NCBI GenBank assembly: GCA_027622115.1
Contig: JAQBZS010000456.1
Span: 1 to 6,303, forward strand
Direction of reading: 5' to 3'
Source of the DNA: Planctomycetota bacterium
GTDB taxonomy: Bacteria; Planctomycetota; Planctomycetia; Planctomycetales; Planctomycetaceae
DNA length: 6,303 bases
Of the stretch, positions 1-5,757 are shown one piece after another; within the stretch, counting starts at the first letter, position 1, and the number at the start of each line of letters is the position of its first letter. Both the position numbers and the translations under genes were made by a program. The notes under the pieces are model-generated. The model saw nothing but the letters and a program-made list of their open reading frames with translations. It searched no databases and was not told where the DNA came from.

Positions 1-1
1 G

Positions 2-1390
2 TTTCAAACAAGTCGCCGGAATCTGCTCCAGGCCGGGGCAATCGGAATGCTCGGACCTTCGCTGACCAACATGGCGAACGCCGAAATCCCGACAGGAGTC
101 GCTTCCAAGACCAAATCGGTCATCTTTCTCTTTTTGACTGGCGGGATCTCGCACCAAGACACGTTCGACATGAAACCGCTCGCGCCGTTGGATGTGCGCG
201 GCGAATTTCATCCGATCCACACCGCGACACCCGGAATCGAAATCAGCGAACATCTGCCGCTGATCGCCAAGCGGACCAATGACCTGGCACTGCTGCGATC
301 GGTCACAACAAACAGCAGCGGACACGGTCCCGCATGTCACATGCTGCTGACCGGCCGGTTGGATATCCCGCCGGGCCTGAAGACGCCCCCCGATCCGAAC
401 GAATGGCCGTCGATCCCGTCTCAACTGACTTACGCATTGCGAGGCAATACCCCACTGCCGCCGGCTGCCGTGTTGCCGCAACCCAGTATCAATGAAGCCG
501 CCCAAGTTCGACCCGGCCAATACGCCGGCAAACTCGGCGCTCTGTGGGAATCGTGGCATATCGATATCGCTTCGAAATGTCCGCTGGGAAACGGGGCTTG
601 CCCGGATTGTTTTCGATTCGATCTGGATGAATTCGAACATGTGCCGGCGACGATCTTCGATACACCGATGCTGACATTGCCCGAAGGCGGCGGCTCGCGA
701 TTCAACCGGCGAATCAACTTGCTCGATGAAATTGAAAGCCAACAAACTCGACTCGCACGGAACGCCGAATCCGGAAGACTCGACCGAAATCGACTGCAAG
801 CCATTTCCGTGCTCGGCGATCCGAAGACCAGCCGAGCGTTTGATGTCGAACACGCCGATCCGAAGACGTTGGAGCGTTACGGCAAGAACAAATTCGGGCT
901 GTCGATGCTGATGGCTTATCGGCTGGTCGATGCCGGTGTGCGGTTTGTGCAGGTCAACGTGGGCAAGAATTCCACGTGGGACACGCATCGTCGCAACTTC
1001 GTGAATCTCAAGAATAATCTGCTGCCGCCGCTCGACCGCGCCTACACCGCTCTGTTGGATGACCTCAAAGACAGCGGATTGCTCGACGACACACTGGTGC
1101 TGTTGTCCGGAGAATTCGGTCGCACACCGAAGATCAACAACAACGCCGGCCGAGACCACTGGGGGCCGGTCATGACATCCGTTTTCACCGGCGGCGGAGT
1201 CCAAGGCGGGCAGGTCGTGGGAGCCACCGACAAACTCGCGGCGTATCCCGTCGAGGGCAAGTTGTCGGTCGAGAACCTTTCGGCCACGATGTTTAGTGCT
1301 TTGGGCGTACCGCGACATGCGGAATGGCGAGACATCGACGGACGCCCGCACGAGATGTACCGGGCCGAACCCGTGACCGAGATTTTTTAA
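2..1390 (+). CDS. DUF1501 family protein, Tat-exported, sulfatase/alkaline-phosphatase-like (5' partial)
   Basis: The reading frame is open from base 2 and contains a twin-arginine motif (SRRNLLQ, bases 11-31) followed by a short hydrophobic stretch. The ATG at 47 is therefore internal and the true start lies before the window. The mature protein begins around ANAEIPTG. Recognisable DUF1501 landmarks, in order, are FLTGGISHQDTFD, the RGEFHPI and PGIEISEHLP segments, LLRSVTTNSSGHGPACHMLLTG, then near the C-terminus LSGEFGRTPKI, GRDHWGP, FTGGGVQGGQVVGATD and a final FSALGVP segment. This family has an alkaline-phosphatase/sulfatase-like fold and is exported in planctomycetes; its substrate is not established. 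The C-terminus is complete (TAA at 1388-1390). An insertion with three cysteines (C-x6-C-x2-C, 578-610) is notable. The usual DUF1549/DUF1553 cytochrome-type partner, if present, would lie upstream. The next gene starts inside this stop codon. Confidence 0.93.
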   Translation, partial: FQTSRRNLLQAGAIGMLGPSLTNMANAEIPTGVASKTKSVIFLFLTGGISHQDTFDMKPLAPLDVRGEFHPIHTATPGIEISEHLPLIAKRTNDLALLRSVTTNSSGHGPACHMLLTGRLDIPPGLKTPPDPNEWPSIPSQLTYALRGNTPLPPAAVLPQPSINEAAQVRPGQYAGKLGALWESWHIDIASKCPLGNGACPDCFRFDLDEFEHVPATIFDTPMLTLPEGGGSRFNRRINLLDEIESQQTRLARNAESGRLDRNRLQAISVLGDPKTSRAFDVEHADPKTLERYGKNKFGLSMLMAYRLVDAGVRFVQVNVGKNSTWDTHRRNFVNLKNNLLPPLDRAYTALLDDLKDSGLLDDTLVLLSGEFGRTPKINNNAGRDHWGPVMTSVFTGGGVQGGQVVGATDKLAAYPVEGKLSVENLSATMFSALGVPRHAEWRDIDGRPHEMYRAEPVTEIF

Positions 1391-2163
1391 TGGCACGACA
1401 GACAAACGTGGAATTGATGAGTCACGACGTCTTCGCCCGCGTCGGCTTGGAGAAGACGCGGCGGATCTTGAACGTGCTCACCGAGGCTCCTTTCTTTTAT
1501 CGCACCGACGATGTGGACCTGTTCGGCGTCCTGCGTCGATCGGCTGAACTGTTCGAGGACTTCTTCGATTCACTCTTCGGCTGGCGGTTGCACGTCGATT
1601 CGCAACTCGCCCGCTTGATTAAGCCCGTGACATGCAATCCGCGACTGACGCCTCGCCAGCGACACGTGTTTCGCATCGGCGGTCGCCACGAGTACGTGAT
1701 TCTCACGCTGTTGCTCGAATTCCATCAAATGCAGGCGGACCAGCAAAACCTAACGCTCGATGAGTGCGACGAAGTTTGCTTCGTGTTGGCGGACTTCATC
1801 GAATTCGTGTTTTCGCGATATCAGGAAGAGTTGGCGGACGACAGTCCCTCGGAAGAGCGGTTGCTGGAAACGATGCGGACGTTGTTCGGCAAACTGGAAC
1901 AACACCGCTTTCTGGCGGTGCGACAGCGGGTGGATCAGGCGATCGAGGAAGGCCTCAAGATTGGATTCGTCAGAGAACGAGGCTCGGCTGCGTTCTCCGC
2001 GCCGCAGGCGTCAGCGTCGATTCTCTACGCCCTGTTACCGGGAATCCGCTGCTATCGACCCGATCGGTTGGTGCCGGAAGACTTCGACGCGAAGGCTGTT
2101 TCGTTCAATGCCGAGCCGAAAGGCGGCGACGACACTTCCGCAAACGAAATCACGTCTCACTGA
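1390..2163 (+). CDS. DUF2398/JetB-like (MukE-like) protein, orphan
   Basis: This encodes a 257-residue protein with no signal peptide or membrane segment. The ATG at 1390 overlaps the TAA of the DUF1501 gene (TAATG), and no good Shine-Dalgarno precedes it, so translation by reinitiation is likely. The frame is open further upstream to 1324, but that part overlaps the DUF1501 C-terminus. The N-terminal half resembles DUF2398 (TIGR02678) and related DUF4194/MukE-like subunits: an RRILNVLTEAPFFY helix, DDVDLFGVLRRSAELFEDFF, the GWRLHVDSQLARLIKP segment, and a helix YVILTLLLEF followed by NLTLDE, as expected for a winged-helix region. These families are the JetB/MksE partners of kleisin and SMC subunits in anti-plasmid Wadjet systems. 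The resemblance is recalled, not computed. Family members of the DUF2398 type are usually longer, and no jetA, jetC or jetD is visible. The C-terminal tail is acidic and polar. Confidence 0.6.
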   Translation: MARQTNVELMSHDVFARVGLEKTRRILNVLTEAPFFYRTDDVDLFGVLRRSAELFEDFFDSLFGWRLHVDSQLARLIKPVTCNPRLTPRQRHVFRIGGRHEYVILTLLLEFHQMQADQQNLTLDECDEVCFVLADFIEFVFSRYQEELADDSPSEERLLETMRTLFGKLEQHRFLAVRQRVDQAIEEGLKIGFVRERGSAAFSAPQASASILYALLPGIRCYRPDRLVPEDFDAKAVSFNAEPKGGDDTSANEITSH

Positions 2164-2181
2164 CTGTAGCCGCAACTCCAC

Positions 2182-2212
2182 AAAAAAAGCGGCATGTCGA
2201 GACATGCCGCTT
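2182..2212 (-). terminator. Intrinsic terminator for the minus-strand gene
   Basis: Bases 2187-2198 and 2201-2212 form a perfect 12-bp inverted repeat (AAGCGGCATGTC / GACATGCCGCTT) with a very short centre; in RNA about 10-11 pairs would form around a tetraloop-sized turn. Read on the minus strand, the stem is followed directly by a T-run (complement of AAAAAAA, 2182-2188), the classic Rho-independent layout. It lies 40 bases after the stop of the minus-strand gene at 2253. On the plus strand no T-run follows, although the hairpin sits 23 bases after the stop of the JetB-like gene and may help stop convergent transcription. Confidence 0.88.
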
Positions 2213-2252
2213 GATTGCCGCAGAGTTGTTGCGAATCAAGAATCGAGTGCCG

Positions 2253-2765
2253 TTAGTACGAAAACCCGGTCTTGGTCGTGTAGCACGCGGGTGTCAAAAA
2301 CGTTGACCCGTAGGACAACGACGTCGGCTTGACGGGTGTCGGATGCGAATGGCCCGATTGCAGGCACTTCTCGCAGCAATGACCGTAGCGATCCAGCAGC
2401 GATTTCAGCACGCACGCGACTCGCTTGGCCCGCTCACGCTGCTTGAGTTCCTCAAACTCGTGTTGCAGCACGGCGTTGAACTCGTGGTCAAACCGCGGCG
2501 AACGATCGTAGTGGTGGTGAGTATGTGGGGCAGTCAGTTTCCCGCGATCGGCTTCAAAGAACGAGAACATCCCGCGACCTCCTGCGGCGTCTTCTCGCTC
2601 CAAGCCCTCAATACGCTCATTCATGCCGGCGATCTGACCATCCAAAGCATCGAGCTTGGAACTCAGGCCCCGCAACAGCTTGACCACTTCTTCTTCCGCA
2701 TTCACGTTGGCCTGACTGAAGCCACTCGCCAACAAACCGATCCCCAAAATCGTCCACAATCTCAT
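2253..2765 (-). CDS. Small secreted coiled-coil protein, His/Cys-rich, unknown function
   Basis: This is a 170-residue protein read right to left, with start ATG at 2765-2763 and stop TAA at 2255-2253. A Sec signal peptide is clear: MRLW, a hydrophobic core TILGIGLLASGF, and a VNA cleavage site around residue 23 before EEEVV. Residues about 24-58 (EEVVKLLRGLSSKLDALDG and the following IAGMNERIEGLERE) form a heptad-like coiled coil. Then comes a Gly-rich linker, a histidine run (HTHHHYD, about residues 82-88), a second charged helix (NAVLQHEFEELKQRERAKR), and a cysteine group (ACVL...HCCEKC) followed by HSH. The tail is rich in Thr, Ser and Tyr. I do not recognise the family. Support for it being a real gene includes a strong RBS, a plausible promoter and a terminator at the expected places. 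It probably acts outside the cytoplasm; metal binding by the His/Cys groups is a guess. Confidence 0.85.
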   Translation of the reverse strand: MRLWTILGIGLLASGFSQANVNAEEEVVKLLRGLSSKLDALDGQIAGMNERIEGLEREDAAGGRGMFSFFEADRGKLTAPHTHHHYDRSPRFDHEFNAVLQHEFEELKQRERAKRVACVLKSLLDRYGHCCEKCLQSGHSHPTPVKPTSLSYGSTFLTPACYTTKTGFSY

Positions 2766-2770
2766 GACTT

Positions 2771-2776
2771 CTCCTT
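2771..2776 (-). promoter_or_regulatory. Shine-Dalgarno of the coiled-coil gene
   Basis: On the minus strand AAGGAG lies 5 bases before the ATG at 2765. It fixes the start of the small secreted protein and distinguishes that strand from the longer antisense open frame. Confidence 0.8.
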
Positions 2777-2836
2777 CAATATGGTGGCTGTGTCGCTGGA
2801 TTCCAAAATGCTACTGGACAACCTGTCTTCCCCAAG

Positions 2837-2863
2837 TTGAAACAATCCGTACAATCGTTTCAA
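2837..2863. promoter_or_regulatory. Operator-like imperfect palindrome at predicted +1
   Basis: TTGAAAC (2837-2843) and GTTTCAA (2857-2863) are perfect 7-base inverted arms around a 13-base centre that contains AATC twice (2844-2856). The centre itself pairs poorly. The right arm coincides with the transcription start expected from the minus-strand promoter at 2870-2897, so it could be a repressor operator or the first hairpin of the 5' leader. Function is inferred from position only. Confidence 0.4.
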
Positions 2864-2869
2864 GAATGA

Positions 2870-2897
2870 AGATTACCTAAACCTCCGTTTTTGTCAA
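2870..2897 (-). promoter_or_regulatory. Candidate sigma-70-type promoter of the coiled-coil gene
   Basis: On the minus strand a consensus TTGACA (complement of 2892-2897) is followed after 16 bases by TAATCT (complement of 2870-2875), a weak -10 that keeps the TA...T pattern. The predicted start near 2863 would give a 5' leader of roughly 100 bases. The rest of the gap to the divergent protease gene is AT-richer than its surroundings; on the plus strand TAAAAT at 2921-2926 is a possible -10 but has no -35 at the right distance. Confidence 0.5.
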
Positions 2898-3021
2898 AAT
2901 CCCCCCAATCAGCACTTCCATAAAATTACGCATAACACCTAAACTACCCATCATTACGGTGGGCGCGGATTCGGTTGTGGCTTGGAACTGTCTCGACGGA
3001 CAGTCAACAAGCTGCGGAGCT

Positions 3022-3030
3022 GAGAGGGGA
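3022..3030 (+). promoter_or_regulatory. Shine-Dalgarno deciding the M6 protease start
   Basis: GAGAGGGGA precedes the ATG at 3035 by 4 bases (7 bases if the GAGAGG part pairs). This favours 3035 over the in-frame ATGs at 2975, which would put a charged 20-residue extension before the signal peptide, and at 3065, which has no purine-rich stretch before it. Confidence 0.65.
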
Positions 3031-3034
3031 AGCG

Positions 3035-5299
3035 ATGGTCAACCTACGTGACTCGAAAGTCATCATGCGGTTTGTCGGGGCAGTCGTGGTGCTCACGGGG
3101 CTCGGACTTCAGCAGGCCGGGGCACAGGTCGATGTCCCGGAGGAGCCGGGCATCGGGATTCCAATCTGGTCGGCACACGCCAGTCCGGAGCGCGTCAAAG
3201 TCACGCGAGCCGGCAACAAGGAGTACAGCCTGTTTTTCGACGGCGACGCTCTGACCCATTGGTACACGGACGAAAACGATTTCTCACTCGTGATGAAGGA
3301 CGGAGACTACTACTACGCGCGGCTGGATCCGGCGAGCGGTGAACTGGTCGCGACGCAGTTTCGCTTGGGCGATGTCGATCCGGCCAAGGTGGGTTTGACA
3401 CCGCGGCAATATCCGACCACGCGGCCACACCGGCATCTGGCACCACCGCAACCCGGCGAAAAACCGTATCGGCCCCGCGGCAAGATTAAGATGATGGTCG
3501 TGCTGATGCGGTTCGCGAATCACGCGGAACGCGAACTTCCGGAACCGCAGGTTTTCAACGAGATTCTCAATCGAACCGGCGGCCACGAAAAACTCGCGCC
3601 TGGAGGGAGCCTGCGGGACTTCATCGCCGAGAATTCGTACGGTCAATTGGATCTGGTTTCGAGCGTCTTGCCAACTTGGATTCCGCTGCCGAAGTCCGAG
3701 AAGTATTACGCGAATGGATCAAGCGGCATCGGCGGAGAGAGAAGGCTGGAGGAAGCCTTTCAATACTGCCTCGATTGGATCGAGCAGAATATTCAGGTGG
3801 ACTTCTCGGACTACGATTCCAACAACGACGGATTCATCGATGCCATCGCGTTTGTTCATTCGGGATACTCGGCTGCCAGCGGTGACTACGACGCGGACGG
3901 GGCCGAGCCCAAAGATCGGATTTGGTCGCATCAATGGCGGATGCAGCCGTGGAAAGCAAAAAAGGGAACGGCGTCGAGTTACTATTTGACTCTCCCCGCA
4001 TTTGACGGCTCGCGAGGTCTCGAACCAGTACGCCTAGGGCTGATCTCGCACGAAACCGCCCATTTGACGCGATTGATGGATCTCTATGACCCTAGTCATC
4101 GCAGTTCGGGAGTCGGAGCTTGGAGCGTGCTGGGGTTCCACTGGGGTTTTGACGGCAGCGGTCACTTTCCGTCGCACCTGGGGGCCTGGGAAAAAACCCA
4201 GCTAGGTTGGGTCAAACCCGTCGAAATCACACAACCGGGCGAGTATCGCATTCGAAATGCGGAAGACCATCCCGATGTTTACAAGATTTCCCAAGGCTTC
4301 CCGAACGGCGAGTATCTGTTGATTGAAAACCGTCAGCCGGTCGGATTCCATCGACATCTCCCCGAGGGTCGGAACGGTCGAGGTGGCCTAGCCGTGTGGT
4401 ATATCGATGAGAATAAAGAAGACAACTCCGATCCGGGGTACGTGGGTCAAGAAGGATGGCCGTTCAATGGGTCGCACTTTCGAGTCGCGTTGTTGCAAGC
4501 GGACGGTCGATACGATCTGGAACAGCGGCGAGATTATCCGGGAGACGGCGACGACCTGTTTCGTGCGGGACACTTCGCGGAAATCAGCCCGTGGTTTCTT
4601 TCGCAACGCTATCCCAATACCGACCCGTACTTGCACCGGCCCAGCCAGGGCTTCCGCATCGCAAGCATCTCGGCGTCCGGCAAAGAGATGATGTTTCGTA
4701 TCGAAACGGTCAAGCAAGGGGACAACGCCCCCGCCGCGAATGCGTACAGAGTTCCGTTTGTACTCGGTCCACGCCGAACGGCCCCGAACGTGCCTCCATT
4801 GCGGCGAGACTCGGATTCCGCCGTGCGATTGAGTCCACCGACTGCCGGTTCTTACTCCGCGATGGAATCGACCCTGACGATGCGTTGCAATGCTGGTTCG
4901 ATGGGTACGGGAAATGTGGTGCCCACCACGGCTTGGAAGCGATTGCCGGCGAATCGTCGATTCGAATTCGCCGAGAATACGATCATCCTCAAAGCTCGGA
5001 TTACGCTGGATGAAGCCAGTGATGTTTACGTGTCCGGGCAAGCGATGGGGTTGTGTCGGGGACGAGTGCTGTCGGGATTCTCGAACTCGGGCGACGCCAA
5101 CGTCTGGCCGGAATCATCCCGGTGGATTGGTTCGACACTGGAGCAACGCAAGTCGTTGCGTTCGATGACCGTCAAGCGACTGGAGGCTGGGCCGCACGAA
5201 ATCCGCTGGAAGATTCTGTTTCCAAATGGTGGCCGAGTGGTTCTCGACGGCGGGGCGCATCTTTCGGTCCAGGCGTTTCCGTTGAAATCCAGTCGCTGA
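3035..5299 (+). CDS. Secreted M6-family (immune inhibitor A-like) zinc metalloprotease
   Basis: This is a 754-residue preproprotein. It has a signal peptide with core FVGAVVVLTGLGL and an AGA cleavage site at about residue 30. The propeptide-like domain (about 55-135) carries the M6-type FFDGDALTHWYTDENDFS and YYYARLD patterns. The catalytic region starts near KIKMMVVLMRF (about 150). It includes a calcium-loop-like DYDSNNDGFID (259-269), IWSHQW, and the zinc motif HETAHLTRLMDLYD with H339, E340, H343 and D349. GVGAWSVLG and the LGAWEKTQLGWV segment follow, as is typical of M6 enzymes. Further family features are GGLAVWYIDEN, LLQADGRYDLE, YPNTDPY and an IASISASG strand ending near 560. Residues about 570-754 form an extra domain I cannot assign. 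The family cleaves extracellular proteins. The Gly usually found in HExxHxxGxxD is Arg346 here. A short hairpin (2987-3004) lies upstream. The gene is divergent from the coiled-coil gene. Confidence 0.88.
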   Translation: MVNLRDSKVIMRFVGAVVVLTGLGLQQAGAQVDVPEEPGIGIPIWSAHASPERVKVTRAGNKEYSLFFDGDALTHWYTDENDFSLVMKDGDYYYARLDPASGELVATQFRLGDVDPAKVGLTPRQYPTTRPHRHLAPPQPGEKPYRPRGKIKMMVVLMRFANHAERELPEPQVFNEILNRTGGHEKLAPGGSLRDFIAENSYGQLDLVSSVLPTWIPLPKSEKYYANGSSGIGGERRLEEAFQYCLDWIEQNIQVDFSDYDSNNDGFIDAIAFVHSGYSAASGDYDADGAEPKDRIWSHQWRMQPWKAKKGTASSYYLTLPAFDGSRGLEPVRLGLISHETAHLTRLMDLYDPSHRSSGVGAWSVLGFHWGFDGSGHFPSHLGAWEKTQLGWVKPVEITQPGEYRIRNAEDHPDVYKISQGFPNGEYLLIENRQPVGFHRHLPEGRNGRGGLAVWYIDENKEDNSDPGYVGQEGWPFNGSHFRVALLQADGRYDLEQRRDYPGDGDDLFRAGHFAEISPWFLSQRYPNTDPYLHRPSQGFRIASISASGKEMMFRIETVKQGDNAPAANAYRVPFVLGPRRTAPNVPPLRRDSDSAVRLSPPTAGSYSAMESTLTMRCNAGSMGTGNVVPTTAWKRLPANRRFEFAENTIILKARITLDEASDVYVSGQAMGLCRGRVLSGFSNSGDANVWPESSRWIGSTLEQRKSLRSMTVKRLEAGPHEIRWKILFPNGGRVVLDGGAHLSVQAFPLKSSR

Positions 5300-5302
5300 T
5301 TC

Positions 5303-5335
5303 GAGTGGGAAGGGGTCGAGTGTGGGAAAGGGTCG
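5303..5335. repeat. Imperfect G-rich tandem duplication
   Basis: GAGTGGGAAGGGGTCG (5303-5318) is followed at once by GAGTGTGGGAAAGGGTCG (5318-5335, sharing one base). The second copy leads into the left arm of the inverted-repeat element. It starts 4 bases after the protease stop codon. It may be part of the repeat family or a remnant of its insertion. Confidence 0.5.
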
Positions 5336-5653
5336 GGTGGTTCAAAGTTCCTGCCCCTACCGTTTTCTAGATCCTGTGAAATCCTTCCAGTGAAGCTCGA
5401 TCTGTAGATTGTGCAGCCAGTGATCGTGGTCGTTGTTGCCATTGAGACGGTCTGCTGGACGTGGTGCAGCGACTGTGGGTTTGCGATTACGATCCGTATT
5501 CCGAGGCCGTTTCTGAGCTTCCTGCCCATCATCCATTTCCTTGGAACGAAAACGGAATGACGAGCAATTCAGCCCAGCTTGAGGACCCGGATTTCACAAG
5601 ACACGGAAACGGTAGGGTCAGGAACTTTGAACCACCCGACCCCAGTCTCCCAC
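5322..5653. mobile_element. 332-bp MITE/REP-like element with long inverted repeats
   Basis: The left arm (5322-5384) and right arm (5589-5653) are reverse complements over about 60 bases with a few mismatches and small gaps. Bases 5330-5353 match the complement of 5619-5642 without error, and the match continues after one mismatch through CCCTACCG, weakens, then resumes as TGTGAAATCC. The spacer of about 200 bases encodes no transposase. Long terminal inverted repeats around a non-coding core, placed just after one gene and before another, fit a non-autonomous transposon or a REP/BIME-type repeat mobilised in trans by a Y1 (IS200/RAYT) transposase. That last link is inference. No clear target-site duplication is visible. 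The rest of the 5300-5757 gap shows no gene and no convincing promoter. Transcripts reading through would fold into a very long stem. Confidence 0.6.
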
Positions 5654-5757
5654 GATGTCAAAAGCAATCTGCTAAATTCCCGTCATTCGCTCCCCCCAAT
5701 CAAACACCCGAGTCCGTCCGTGCTTCGCAGTCCGTTCGGCAATCCCAGTAGGCACTC

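Noticed and set aside
1760..2332. 190-codon Arg/Ser-rich plus-strand frame overlapping the JetB-like gene
   Set aside because: The composition is typical of an out-of-frame translation of GC-rich coding sequence, and it runs through the terminator hairpin.
2343..2840. 165-codon plus-strand open frame opposite the coiled-coil gene
   Set aside because: It is antisense to a gene with a signal peptide, RBS, promoter and terminator; it has no comparable signals of its own.
2987..3004. Small hairpin ACTGTC-TCGACG-GACAGT upstream of the protease
   Set aside because: Only six base pairs and no partner signal; such a stem is expected by chance and is not enough to call a regulatory site.
2975..3034. 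Upstream ATG at 2975 as start of the M6 protease
   Set aside because: It would place a polar 20-residue extension ahead of the signal peptide and it lacks an RBS; 3035 has one.
5026..5532. 168-codon minus-strand open frame spanning the protease end and the repeat element
   Set aside because: It crosses a well-supported gene end antisense and reads through the left repeat arm; no recognisable domain.
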